Shown piece after piece: positions 1 through 10,454 of a DNA stretch of 64,000 nt. Source of the stretch: Thermothielavioides terrestris NRRL 8126. Taxonomy: Eukaryota; Ascomycota; Sordariomycetes; Sordariales; Chaetomiaceae. The stretch covers positions 5,366,001-5,430,000 of the forward strand of contig NC_016458.1 of the NCBI RefSeq assembly GCF_000226115.1, read 5' to 3'. Both the position numbers and the translations under genes were made by a program. The stretch's first letter is position 1, and each line of letters begins with the position of its first letter. Below the pieces are notes generated by a model. It was not told the origin of the DNA. It saw only the letters and a list, made by a program, of their open reading frames with translations, and did not search any database.

Positions 1-638
1 TGCTCCAGCTCCGTGTTGCGCGCCTTGATCGCCTCGATCGCCGAGTAGCCCGTCAGGTCGTTGAGCTTCTGGGTGGCGGTGAGCGCGCGCGCCTGGAGGT
101 TGTCCATGAAAGTGCTGAAGCGGGCGGAGAGCGGGTGGCGGTGGGTTTCGGTGAAGGACGGGAGCGACGAGTCGGGAGGGTCGCTCGAGCGGGGCGGCGC
201 GGATGGGTCGGCGGTCTGGGAGGGCGCGGAAGCTGGATCTGGGGAGCTAGGTTCTGCAGGGGAGGACTCGGCAGCAGACGGTGCGGCCTCTGGCTCGGAG
301 TGAGGAGGTAGATCGGGGGATGGCTGTGGGGTAGGCGATGGTGTGCTTGCCGCTGCGGCATCTTCAGGGACGGTGGACTCCGGCCCCGGTGTCCTGCTGT
401 GGTCCTCGGGACTGGGTGGTAGCGGCTGTCTCGGCGGCGGAGGGGCGGTCGAGAAAAGGCGGGCACGGGTTGGGGCGGCCCGGCGATTGTAGGCGGCGGC
501 GGCGGCTCCAGCATCGATGCTGCAGCGGAGGCATAAAGGCGGCGTGAACTGCAGTTGCGACGCCGGTCTTGGTGCTGCAGCGGCAGCTACTTGACGCAGA
601 GGGCGCGCAGCTACCCGAAACGCTGTGTGGGCGGACAT
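1..638 (-). CDS. SHE9: She9/Mdm33-like mitochondrial inner-membrane protein, N-terminal part
   Basis: The reading frame opens at an ATG at 638 and runs leftwards out of the window, so only about the first 212 residues are present. The N-terminus is rich in Ala and Arg and poor in acidic residues, as in a mitochondrial presequence. A Pro/Ser/Glu-rich linker of about 110 residues follows. The conserved part starts near 122, with FMDNLQARALTATQKLNDLT and then GYSAIEAIKARNTELE, the entry to the coiled-coil region typical of fungal She9 proteins. In yeast, She9/Mdm33 is an inner-membrane protein whose overproduction distorts mitochondria; it helps control inner-membrane shape. The family assignment rests on recall of these motifs; the membrane segments lie outside the window. 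Confidence 0.8.
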   Translation of the reverse strand, partial: MSAHTAFRVAARPLRQVAAAAAPRPASQLQFTPPLCLRCSIDAGAAAAAYNRRAAPTRARLFSTAPPPPRQPLPPSPEDHSRTPGPESTVPEDAAAASTPSPTPQPSPDLPPHSEPEAAPSAAESSPAEPSSPDPASAPSQTADPSAPPRSSDPPDSSLPSFTETHRHPLSARFSTFMDNLQARALTATQKLNDLTGYSAIEAIKARNTELE

Positions 639-1641
639 TGGGGCTTGCAGCTCCAGCCCAGGGGGGCTTGCGGATCTTGCAAGGCAGTTCGGATCTCGAG
701 ATTCGGCGCTGCGGGAAGGGGAGCAGGAGCTCGGCACGAATCGGTTCTGCCACCTCGGAGCGTCACCGCCCTCGAGCTGCCATGACCCTAACCCTGAACT
801 GTGGTGTTGGGACGCAACATCAAGGGGCTTGGAAGTCCAGACTGGTGATCCACTGCTCAGATCCAGTGCTCAGAACCAGTGCTCAGAAAAGTAACAGGGC
901 ACACTGGCTGCGGGTAATGTTATCGAATCGCCGAACCACCTCCAAAAAGTCAAGGGCGCCCAATTTAAAATACCCTCACTTCTCCTTGAGACATATTCCG
1001 ACATGTCATAAATTTATCACGCCCGCGCCTCCGTGCTCTCCTAGCATTTGGCCAGCGGTCGTGGGGGAGTCAGAGGGTAATGTATCCGGGCAAGTCGAAT
1101 GGGTCGGCCGCCCAAGGAAGCTGAGGAACAGCCCTCCCGCGCCCCTGGAATGGGATGGGGTCACACAAGATGATGATCGTGAACACAATACGTGGCCTGA
1201 ATGGCTCCCACGACATACATCACGTCAACGAACGCCTGCTTGACAGAGAAAGCCCCGTGGCAGTGTGGTAGAAGATTGTCAGGCTCAGACCTGACAAGAG
1301 TCTGCTGCGGGCCCAAGAAGATTTGGAGGATGTATCCCATAATATTCTACATGTTGCTATGGAGTATGCTCCCAGGACATCGAAGCATTGAGGCAGCGCA
1401 TATTCTACCTCCTTGCTCTGATTTTATTCTTCTGGACTTGGGGATCAAACCGGGCCACCCCGAATATCTGCTTGGTTTCATACTGGTGAAATGGGCAGCC
1501 GTCAGTTGAGTCCCTGTCTGAAACCGTCAAGCATAATAGCTCGGATTGTCCAACTGCCCAAGGTTCTCCCTCTCCTCATGCCGCACGCCATTCTCGCTTC
1601 AGTCACCCAAGTAACAAGGCAAGCATTTCTCGGAGTATTTG

Positions 1642-1644
<3 letters not shown>

Positions 1645-1684
<40 letters not shown>
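1645..1684 (+). repeat. Poly(A) run of 40
   Basis: An uninterrupted run of 40 A follows the sequence tatttgatt. It could be the tail of an old retroposed copy or a plain homopolymer. I see no target duplication around it. Confidence 0.9.
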
Positions 1685-1687
<3 letters not shown>

Positions 1688-1777
1688 AAAGCAAACACCA
1701 CCGCTAGTTGACCTTAGGAACGCTCCTCCCCCAGCTGTTAGCCAGGCACCGGGCCCTTTTCAATCATCCCCATCGCC

Positions 1778-1778
1778 G

Positions 1779-1833
<55 letters not shown>

Positions 1834-1842
1834 AAAAAAAAG
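1778..1842 (+). repeat. (AAAG)n microsatellite
   Basis: About fourteen tetranucleotide AAAG units end in a short A run. The repeat lies just past the 3' end of the YG-repeat protein gene, which is on the other strand. Confidence 0.95.
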
Positions 1843-1855
1843 ATCCGTGAGCCTC

Positions 1856-3019
1856 TTAATCCGGCTCATCGTCCACCGGACTCCGCCTCCCAGTCCTCCG
1901 ACGCTCGCGCACGTACTTCGGAATAGGCGAGGGCGGCAGGTGCGAAAACACCGTTGTGTTCCAAGATTCCTCACCGCCCGAATTCATCTCCGGCGCGCCC
2001 CTGTCGCCCCCGTGTCCCGAGTTGCTGTTGGAGGGGCCGGCATGTCCATAGTTGTAGGAAGGGTTGGCTTGCCCATGGCTGTAGGGGTTGGCTTGCCCAT
2101 AACTGTAGGGGTTGGCGTACCCATAGCTGTAGGAGGGATTGGCATGTCCATAGCTGTAGGAGGGGTTGGTCTGCCCAGAGCTGAAGGGGTTGGCTTGCCC
2201 ATAGCTGTAGGGGGGATTGGCATGTCCAGAGCTGAAGGGGTTGGCCTGCCCATAGCTGTAGGGGCTGGCGTACCCATGCCACGCAGAGCCGCCGCCGTAC
2301 GGGTAGTTGTAGCCGTGCTGCACGTCCCCGGTCGTCTGCTCAGCCTCGCCCGACGTGGTCCAGTCGGAACTGTGGTGGCTGCTGGCCAACCGCTGCCCGT
2401 GGGGGAGGAGCCAGTCGGGCAGCTGGCCGGGGCCCGCGGGCTGGTCGGCGGGCGTCATGCTGCTCCACCGCTGCAGGTCGGCAGCATCCACGTCGGCCGC
2501 CGTCAGGTAGCTGTAGTCTGTGTCCTGGACGAGCGGGGGACCGTCGCTGTTGCTCCCGTTGTCGCTCTCGCTGCCGTTGTCGCTGTTACTCCCGTTGTCG
2601 CTGTCGCTGCCGTTGTCGCTGTCGTTGCCGTTGTCGCTTTCGCCGGGCGCTTGCTCAATATACGGGGATGGCGTGCGTCGCCGGCGGGATGGCAGGGGTG
2701 CCCGGCGCCGGCTGGTGTTTGCCTGGTAGCGGCTGCTCGAGGCGGAGGCGGTGGCGGCGGTGGTTGTGGTGTTGTCCTGGCTGGGTGTCGCTGCGCTGGT
2801 GCCTGTGGTATAAGTGCTTGTGCCTACGCCTGAAGTCGTGCCGGATCCGTGTCCTTGTGAGCTGGACCCTGAAGCGAGTATGCCCGTTAGAGACCGTTGG
2901 GATATGGTGGTATGGGGACATGGCGGTTCATCGTTACCGTAAGGATTCGAGGCCGAACTGCCATAGCCGGCCCCCAAATAGCTCGATCCTCCATAACCTC
3001 CGTTCCCGCTCGACGACAT
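1856..3019 (-). CDS. Low-complexity protein with (NPYSYGQA)-type tandem repeats
   Basis: This is one uninterrupted frame of 387 residues. I do not recognise a family. The N-terminal third is Gly/Ser/Thr-rich. A basic patch near 105-117 is followed by a run of SDNG units near 128-158. A short stretch that may fold (DTDYSYLTAADVDAADLQRW) lies near 166. Residues about 245-325 are some ten copies of an 8- to 10-residue unit such as NPYSYGQA, NPSYSYGHA or NPFSSGQA. Tyr, Gly, Asn and Gln dominate, as in prion-like domains that phase-separate. The C-terminus is basic. There is no signal peptide or membrane helix. The codon pattern is coherent on this strand; the long open frame on the opposite strand mirrors the repeats. 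Confidence 0.6.
   Translation of the reverse strand: MSSSGNGGYGGSSYLGAGYGSSASNPYGNDEPPCPHTTISQRSLTGILASGSSSQGHGSGTTSGVGTSTYTTGTSAATPSQDNTTTTAATASASSSRYQANTSRRRAPLPSRRRRTPSPYIEQAPGESDNGNDSDNGSDSDNGSNSDNGSESDNGSNSDGPPLVQDTDYSYLTAADVDAADLQRWSSMTPADQPAGPGQLPDWLLPHGQRLASSHHSSDWTTSGEAEQTTGDVQHGYNYPYGGGSAWHGYASPYSYGQANPFSSGHANPPYSYGQANPFSSGQTNPSYSYGHANPSYSYGYANPYSYGQANPYSHGQANPSYNYGHAGPSNSNSGHGGDRGAPEMNSGGEESWNTTVFSHLPPSPIPKYVRERRRTGRRSPVDDEPD
2045..2285 (-). repeat. Coding tandem repeat of 24-30 bp units
   Basis: About ten imperfect copies of a 24- to 30-bp unit (plus-strand core ttggcttgcccatagctgta) encode the YG-rich repeats of the protein around it. Unit lengths are multiples of three, so the copy number can change without shifting the frame. 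Confidence 0.85.
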
Positions 3020-4101
3020 GTTTTCCTGTGGGAATTGGGTGCAAAGATGAGCGTGGTGGATATGCTAGAAGCGCTTAGTGAGTGCGAACAGGATGTCTGA
3101 GCACTCTTATAGCAACCGCACCGGCCCTTCCCCGAGATTTGTTACCGGGTCGCGAGCCTGGCACTGCATGTGTGGCAGAAGAGCGTCAATGAACACCGTT
3201 ACACCAGACAACCCGTACGAACTCGCTGGCAAAAGCGTACATCTTTGAGTGACTGGAGTTGGCGCAGGCAGCGGGACCTTCGCACAACAGTCCAGCACCT
3301 CCATCTACCTCGCCTGTGGTCGTTGCCGATCGAAATAGTTGGCCTAGCCACGACTCGCGGGAACATGACAAAGTGTCTGAAAGGGGGAGACAGTCATGCT
3401 CAAACACATCATGACCGCTCAAATGGCAGAACCTCTTCTTAGACTCCGGTACCTCCTGGACACCTGGAGCTCGAGCGAGCACCATGTGAGTCTAAGAGCA
3501 AGAAATTTTGTGGTCGCAGGGAGTCGAGCCTGGATGATGCTGGACGTACAATATCTTGGTCAGCTGGCCTCATCTCCAGATTGCACAACACGTACAACTG
3601 GCGTGGACTCGTCACTGCAATTGCAGTTCCTTTCACTGTTGCTAGTTGGACTTCTTTCGCACCAGACCACCTGACCCGGCCGGATGCGCGACGCCGAGAA
3701 ACCAACGATTCTTTGAAGTCGTGGCACGGCTCCGCTGACATCGGCCGGACCTCCCCCTTGGGCGTATCGGTGATGATGCATCAGCCGGGCATGAACAGCA
3801 GAAAATGAATGGGTCAGTATCAGCGCTGCAGTTGGAACGTCAGAGGCACTGGCAGGGCTAGTGCTTGATTCACCGGTTTCTGGCCTTGGATCCGGGAACT
3901 CGGACGGAGTGCACCTGCGCAAGCGGACTTGAAAATCAGGGAGAGGCCAGCTGCAATGGACACCGCCGCGTAAACCTAAGGGGCGTGGGCGTGGGAACAT
4001 GCTTGCACTCTAAATGCAGTCTATCGTCTATCGTTCTAGCGCTTAGATGGTGCCATCCACATCCCTGTGACCTGCACAGGATCACCACCCAGGCCCTGGT
4101 C
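3020..4101. other. Intergenic region without recognised genes
   Basis: Only short, mutually overlapping open frames with no motif or plausible exon chain are present. The left end should carry the promoter of the YG-repeat protein. The right end lies past the 3' end of the HAD phosphatase gene. Confidence 0.5.
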
Positions 4102-5001
4102 TCACTTCCTCCCCGTGGCAGCCTCTTTGACGGAAAGCTTGCCAGTCACAATGTCCTTGACCACGGCGTGGATATCACTGAAATCGTTGAACGTGGTGAA
4201 CGGCACGTTCTCCTTCTCGCAGTAGGTGATGAGGTCTGGTTCGCTTGTCAGCACGGCTGGCTCAAAAGGAGAGATCCCCATTTCCACATACCACGCCCCG
4301 CCTTGGCAAACAGCAGGTCGGTCTCCTTGGCCGCCGACAGGTCAGACACGCCGTCGCCGGCGTAGAAGAGGACCGGTCTCTCCTCCGCGGGGAGCCTCGA
4401 GTATTGGCGGATCTCGAGGGACTTGTCGTGGCCAAAGCCGCTGCCATGATGTGGTGAGCAACAAAGTCTCATCTCACATCACATCTCTGAGCACTCGACG
4501 AACGACTCACCTGTCGTCGTGATAGACAATCTGCCACCCCCCAACGTCATTGATGCTCTTCCCGTTCCGCGGCGCCACGTTGTTGCTGACGATCTGCAGG
4601 GAGTCGGCAGCCTCCTGGCCGAGCAGGTGGGCCAGCAGGGCGCGGATGATGGGCTCCATGCCGCCGCTGAGCACGACGATGGGCACGTTGTTCTCGCGGG
4701 CCCACTCGAAGAAGGCCTTGAAGCCCGGGTCGAGGGTGATGTTCTTGCGCAGGATGTCGATGCACATGTTGAAGGGCGTGGCCACGCTGTCGAGCATGTC
4801 CCGGAAGGCGTCGCGGAAGTCGCGGCGGCCGTAGAGCACGTCCTCGTTGCCCTTCTTGCGCAGGACGGGGCCGAAGCCGAGGTTGTCGGTCATGAAATCA
4901 TTGCTGTCCTGCTGCGTGATGGTGCCATCGAAGTCGGTGAAGAAGATGAACTTGGGGTTCGTCCTGAGTGCCGGCAGCGCGGTCGGCCCCGCTGACCCCA
5001 T
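4102..5001 (-). CDS. HAD-superfamily phosphatase, yeast YNL010W (Pyp1)-like
   Basis: Three exons (5001-4511, 4440-4292, 4235-4102) encode 257 residues. Intron 1 (70 bp) has donor GTGAGT and acceptor GGCAG. Intron 2 (56 bp) has donor GTATGT and acceptor ACCAG, chosen because it joins GR to DLITYCEKE in frame. HAD motif I is DFDGT (23-27), a Ser/Gly motif II is VVLSGGM, and motif IV is GDGVSDLSAAKETDLLFAK near the C-terminus. The layout matches the phosphoserine-phosphatase-like cytosolic HAD proteins of fungi, including budding yeast YNL010W, described as a polyol-phosphate phosphatase. The substrate here is inferred from that similarity only. The gene is divergent from the eIF1A-like gene across 412 bp. 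Confidence 0.85.
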
Positions 5002-5413
5002 TCTGGCAGCGGTGAGGCGGGCGGGATGCGGGTGAGATGAAAGGTGAGAGATGAGGAATGAGCGATGGCGTCCGAATACAACCCAAGATCCGTGCGGCTT
5101 TTACTGGAAAGTCTCTGCTAGGCGTTTGTCCCTGGTTCCCGGCGCGACCTGCAGATCACGTTGATCGGTCCTTCACACCGTCTGGCCGTGGGCATCTCTG
5201 GTGCCGCTGCATGGAGCCAGAGAGCATGGATTTTGGTAGCAAGGGGTCCGCAGCGCACCCGCTGTGCTGATTGTGGGTCTAGGCGGGGCTGCGTCCGCAG
5301 GAATGGAGCGGCGTCTGCCCCGCCAAAACCCCAAATCCAACAGGGGAAGCCCAGAAAGATTGAAGCCACAGGGAACGGCTCGGAATTCTGCAGACCGACA
5401 AACGGCCGCAGCC
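5002..5413. promoter_or_regulatory. Divergent promoter region between HAD phosphatase and eIF1A-like genes
   Basis: This 412-bp gap separates two start codons that face away from each other, so it must hold both promoters. I see no clear TATA box. The open frame that runs into the eIF1A-like gene from 5264 is in frame but lacks conserved residues, so I treat it as leader. Confidence 0.5.
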
Positions 5414-5889
5414 ATGGGCAAGCCAAAGCGTGCCGTGTTTGCCGCCGCGCAGGAGACGACATCGCCTCCTGACGAGCTCACCGATACCCAGTTCATCGCC
5501 CGAGCCATCAAGGGCGAGGGTAACCACGTCTACACGTGCGAGCTGCCCAACGGAAAGCCCGTCGTTGTCGAGCTCGAGCCCAAATTCCGGAATACCGTCT
5601 TCATCAGGCGAGGCGGCTATGTGCTCGTCGATCTAGCCTCCGCCGAGGAGCGGTCGCGGAGCAGCAGGGTGGTCGGCGAGATCATCAATATCGTGCGCGA
5701 CGAAAAGGAGTGGCGGAAGCAGCCGTACTGGTAGGCAATATACGCTGCCTCGGGTCTTTTCGCCGCATCTAACGCCTTTCCCTCGTCAGGCCGAAAAACT
5801 TCACTAAGAACACCTTCGATGACGAAGAGGAGGACTCAACAGTGGGCAGGATGCCACCCAGCGACTCGGAAGAGGAGGAGGGATCATGA
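5414..5889 (+). CDS. eIF1A-like S1/OB-fold RNA-binding protein (EIF1AD type)
   Basis: Two exons (5414-5730, 5790-5889) encode 138 residues; the intron of 59 bp has donor GTAGGC and acceptor CGTCAG. The ATG at 5414 was chosen because MGKPKR begins the conserved part. The S1-like OB fold spans about residues 28-100, with IARAIKGEGNHVYTCELPNG, VELEPKFRNTVFIRRGGYVL and VVGEIINIV. The tail after the intron is acidic (FDDEEEDS, then SDSEEEEGS). This layout fits the EIF1AD family rather than translation factor eIF1A itself, which is longer and has a basic N-terminal tail. EIF1AD proteins are small nuclear or nucleolar factors linked to 40S subunit maturation in animals; a similar role here is inferred. 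Confidence 0.85.
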
Positions 5890-5927
5890 TCGGGGTCCAC
5901 AATGATTCTGAGAGCCATACAACCTGA

Positions 5928-7395
5928 TTACCGCTTTGCGGCCTCAACCTTCGACGGATCCCTTTTCGGCTCCCAGTCTTCTCGAGCGCCCCACCAAACC
6001 AGGGCCACCGTGAGGGCAAGAACGCCAACGACAGCACCGGAGCTCGCTGGCGTACTGGGATACACGTTCCACGCCCACTCCTGGACCGCCCACAGCGCAT
6101 ACTGAAGAACCGGGTGGACGCCGCTGCGCCAGAGGAGGAACGGGGTCGACCAGGCCAGATATGAGTAGAACTGGTAGTGCAGCGAGCGAGCGAAGAGAAG
6201 ACCGATGGTGTTGGCAGAGAGCATAGCCGTCATAACAAACCGCGGCGTGACGTCCCGAGAGATGCTGCGCTGTTCCTGCGTCGTGAATGGCGACTGTGCA
6301 AAGAGAATCGGGATGACCAGCTGCGACAGCGGCTTCCGCGCCGGCCGCAGCCACCGAGTGGTGACAAACAGGGCGAGAACGGCCACATGCAGGCCCAACA
6401 AGCCAACCGCGAACCGCCGGCTGAGGAAGACGTCCTCGCCCACAAACCGCCAATTCACCGTCCACTTGAAGAAGAACTGCCTCGACAGCTCGAACGCGCG
6501 GCCGAGGTAGCCCCAGGGGTTGCGCGCGAGGAACGGCAGGGCGAGCAGGACCTGGACCAGCGCCATCACGGCCGCGAGCCACAGGCTGGTGGCGAAGCCG
6601 CTGCCCAGCAGCAGGACGACGCCGACGGCCGGCAGCACAAGCAGCAGCGTCATCTTGACCGCCAGGCCCAGCGTGTACGCCAGCGCGCCGACCCGCCAGG
6701 CGCGGCGCTGTAGGAGGAAGACGGCGAGCCAGAGGAACAGGGTCGCGAAGCAGTCGTTGAAGCACCGCAGGACGAAGATGCTGTGCAGCCGCTTCGAGAG
6801 AACCAGGAGCGGCAAGACGTACGGCGGGACCTGTTGATTACCCCTCCCCCATCTGATTGTTAGCCTTGCTTGCTGGCCCCTCCCCCAGCTAAGGAAGAAA
6901 AGAGACGTGCCTTCGCCTGCACATAGCAAGCCATGACGACGCCCAGCGTCAGCATGTACAGCACGCCAAAGATCTGCTGCGCGAGCAAGATGTCCTTGCC
7001 CTCGTCTGTCAGGTAGTAGAGCCCCGTATAGATGTAGACGTGCGCGGCCGGATAGACCAGCGGGCCGGTGCCGCCGCGGATCCGGGTGTAGTCCCGCTCG
7101 CCCGAGACGATTTGGGAGACCTGTTCCATGTAGGCGACCCAGTCGATTTCGGTGTCTTGTTCACGTTCGGGCGGGGTCAGCTTTTTGTAAATGCGGGCGG
7201 CGGCTTGTTTTTGACGGTTTGGTGGGCGTCGAAAGGGACGTGCTTACACGGGACCTTCCAGATGACGAGGCTGCAGAGCAGCGCATCGGCCACGAAGAGC
7301 AGCGGCGGGATGAGCTTGGACAGAGCATGGCGGCCGTTGGCTATGTCCAATGCGAGGCGGACCGTTTGGCGGATTAGGGAAGGTTGATCCGCCAT
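5928..7395 (-). CDS. ALG3: ALG3, Dol-P-Man:Man5GlcNAc2-PP-Dol alpha-1,3-mannosyltransferase
   Basis: Three exons (7395-7248, 7155-6911, 6830-5928) encode 431 residues, the usual length for ALG3. It adds the first lumenal mannose to the dolichol-linked N-glycan precursor in the ER, using Dol-P-Man. Visible landmarks are [71 protein letters not shown] and [20 protein letters not shown], set among about ten hydrophobic segments. Intron 1 (92 bp) has donor GTAAGC. Intron 2 (80 bp) starts with GC in the context AAG|GCACGT, and no GT donor there keeps the frame, so I call it a GC-AG intron. The gene lies tail to tail with the eIF1A-like gene, only 38 bp apart. Confidence 0.92.
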
Positions 7396-7656
7396 GGTTT
7401 TGGCAGCGGCAGGCTCTCTTGGGAGGGAGCCTTGGGGCCGAGGTCGAGTGGTGAGATCCGGACGCGTTGCAGTTGGAGGAGCTCCCTGGAGGGTTGACAA
7501 GCACTAACAGTTCGGTTGGCAAGTGTTGCCGGGTGGCACAGGCGAACAAGAGTTACCTGCTACATTCCAGCATGGAGCGCTCTTGCAGTTGAGAAACTGC
7601 CACTCAGCACAGCAATCAGCAATCAACCCGTCGGGCCTGTAATTCCATTGTTCAAC

Positions 7657-8934
7657 TCATAACTTGGACAATGGCTTCGTCCGCCCCACGATTTCGTCCA
7701 CCAGCTCGACCACCCGCTCGGCACACCCGTAGCTCCCCTGGTACCCCCAGCCGGCATGGCCGTAGTTGTGCACCACCCAGGTCCCGTCAATCTTTTCCTT
7801 CTCGACCCGCACGCCGCCTTCCCGCGCCGGCCGCAGCCCCACGGCGTGCCGGATGATATCCAGCGCCTCCACGCCCTTCCCGCCCGTCAGCTCCGGGTGC
7901 GTCTCCACCGCGCGCTTCATGATGCGCATCGCCTGGTTCGGGTCCGGGTTCGGGTCCCAGCTGCCCTTCATGTACGTGCCGCCCAGGATCGTGCCGCCGC
8001 CCAGCGCGCGCTGCATGACGTAGACCACCTCGTCCTCGCCGTCCGCGCACCCGCTCGTCGTCGGCATGAGCGAGTTCGCCTCGTTGCGCACCAGCACGAT
8101 CTGCCCGCGCGCCGGGTACACCTTGCTGTCCATGACCCCGCCCAGCCGGCAGGCCAGCAGCCCGGACGCGTTGACCACCACGTCGGCCCTGCGCCCGCTG
8201 TGGCTCAGGCCCGCCGCCTCGGTGACGTGCTTCAGCACCGCCCGCCGGAAGCGCACCCCGTGCCGCGCGCACTGCCCCACCAGCCACGGCAGGTAGATGG
8301 CCGTGTTGATGCACACCGACGTGAACTCGCACCCGGAGTGCACGCCCGCCGGCAGCTCCTCGGCCGGCAGCTCGCGGAAGTTGTCCATCACCTCCTTGTA
8401 CCAGGGATCGGGCTGGAAGAGGGCGTCGGAGAGCGCCGCCTTGAGGCCGGTTGCGACGTCTTCCTTGCGCCGGAGGACGCGAGCGGCTGTGGTGAGGGGA
8501 GAAGGCAGGTTAGAGGCGAGTTTAGAACGGGGAGGGGAGTAGTGGTACTAACTCTGGACGTGTAAGCCGGCTTCGGGTACTTCGGCGGCGAGGCGGCGAA
8601 GCTCGGGCCAGGTGCGCCGTTCCCACCGGCTGTCCTTCTCGAGCGCCATTCTGGGCTCTCTGGTCAGGGTCTTGCTGCCGGGGCCAAAGGAGTGCTACGT
8701 CTCACTCACGGCATGACGTTTGCGCCGGCCCATGGAGAGGTGTACTCGATGTCATAGTCCCCAGGCATGTGTTTTGCCACTACCGTCACCACATTCCCCT
8801 CCTGCTTGGCCAGGAGCAGCGCGCTGGTGAGGCCGCTCACCCCGGCACTGTCCCTGATCAGTCGCATGTTCGGGCTGTGCACAAGCCCGGTGCTTGGAGT
8901 CGACAACTTACCCGAGAACGACAATGACGGGCAT
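7657..8934 (-). CDS. D-amino-acid oxidase, FAD-dependent, peroxisomal
   Basis: Four exons (8934-8912, 8847-8710, 8650-8553, 8486-7657) encode 362 residues. The enzyme oxidatively deaminates D-amino acids to 2-oxo acids, ammonia and H2O2. The dinucleotide-binding motif GAGVSG (8-13) is split by intron 1 after only 23 coding bases. Other landmarks are PWAGANVMP, SRWERRTWPEL, VVNASGLLACRLGGV, the ARGQIVLVR segment and, near the end, NYGHAGWGYQGSYG, which contacts FAD in this family. The protein ends in SKL, a canonical PTS1 peroxisomal signal. Intron 3 uses donor GTTAGT. The acceptor of intron 2 is a choice between two sites nine bases apart; I used the nearer one, giving PMALEKD. Confidence 0.92.
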
Positions 8935-10454
8935 GTTGGCAATGAACAGCTCTGCTCCGTAGGTGTGTCGGATACAGCGCTCCGTAGTTTGCTGCTAGTC
9001 CGCCAACTGCAGGCTCTTAGAATGGTTTGCCCGGGCGGTTAAAAGTGAAAGTGAAGCGGGCAACCGGAGCGGCGTCCATGCCGGGGATAAGCGCTCCGAT
9101 GGCCGCCCCTAACGTTCAGTGACCCCGCAGCGCCATTCAGATAACTCGCTCCTTCGGCCGAAGCTCCGCTTTCCCGCCCCCGAATGCGGAAGGATTCCGT
9201 AGGGAAACCCCCGAACGCCAGCTCGGCCCAATGGCTTTATCACCAGCTCTCGCCCCATGCCGAGTCTATTTACGGCGAGGGATCTGGATGCAAGTTGCCC
9301 ATTTCCCGCATTTGTCAGCAGATAGAGAAGGAATCCCTTATTGCGGAGCGAGAGGCTTGAAGGAATAATGACGGCTCTCTATTTCTTGCTCAAGTCAATC
9401 CTGCGAGGTGTGGGAGGGTGCAACGAAAATGGGCGGCAGATAGTGGGCAAGTGGGCAGCATTTCGCGGTTGTATGCGCACTAACTGTGTGAGCAGTGAAG
9501 CATCCTCCATGTTGAAAGGTGTGAGACGACCCTGTGGCTTGCCCGGGGTTCGCGCACAAAGCGACAGGCCAAGGAGTCGTTCTGAGTCCTGACCCTCTTC
9601 TTAAGAGAGGGTGTAGCGGATCGCCAGGTTACCTGCAACATGAGGGATCGGATTACCCCACGGCGCCGGAACCCACCCCCACAAGCAAGACCCAGGCCCT
9701 CAAGCTCGGGACGCGAGCAGGAAGAACGTTACTTAGGTCTTGCGCGATAGGACCTTGGTATCGAGAGACTGTCATGGTCGCATGCCTGCCTCTCACATGC
9801 GGGATACAAGGGTCCATGGACAGGCTGTTTCCAATTTCCCAGATCTCTCTGAAAGCTGTATTTCTATGCGCAGGGTTGATTGTGCCGACAGGAGGCCAAA
9901 GTTCCGCCAAGTGGCAAACAGGACTGTGGGAACATGATCGGTGATGTCTGCAGACGTGGCCAGATTCAGCTGACGAGGGTGGCCCTTCAAGCCCTATAAT
10001 CTCACGCACGAGGAGTCGATCAACATGGCACAGGCCTCGGCCAGTCGAGTGTACGTAAAAGGAGATGATCTACAGGGCGTCCAGACATGCTGGCATCCCT
10101 TTTTTTTCCATTGGACACCAACCGCGCTCATTTCCCTCTTCGTCTGCGACTGAATCCGTGAAACCTGCAGCTAGGCAAGGTGGCTTTCTACGCATGATGC
10201 TATTGCTTGGACTTTAACCCCTTGGAATGGGAAGTCAGACAGCATCGAGTAATCTTCCGTGGAGCTAGGGTTCAGCTGTGCCCAACAATGGGACTTAGAT
10301 AATGATAAAACCTAGCGAAGCCCCCCGAAACTTGAGCTCCATCTGCCGCCGCCTTCAGCCTTCTGGATTTCCTATCGATCTCTTTCCCACATCTACCGGA
10401 CAGACCGCTTGGCGCCCTGTCTTTTGCCTAGACGCTGCACTCCGTCCCGGAATC
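8935..10454. other. Intergenic region, 1.5 kb, no recognised gene
   Basis: No open frame here shows a known motif or splices sensibly. It separates the divergent D-amino-acid oxidase gene and the membrane protein gene and should hold both promoters. Confidence 0.5.

Larger units (their letters stand above)
639..1855. other. Intergenic region, upstream of the She9-like gene
   Basis: I see no convincing gene. Open frames on both strands are short and lack family motifs. The stretch holds two simple repeats, a 40-base A run and an AAAG microsatellite, listed separately. The left end must hold the promoter of the She9-like gene. Confidence 0.6.

Noticed and set aside
1847..2833. 328-codon plus-strand frame rich in VGLPIAVGG repeats
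   Set aside because: It is the mirror of the YG-repeat gene on the other strand; the flanks on this strand have no ordered sequence.
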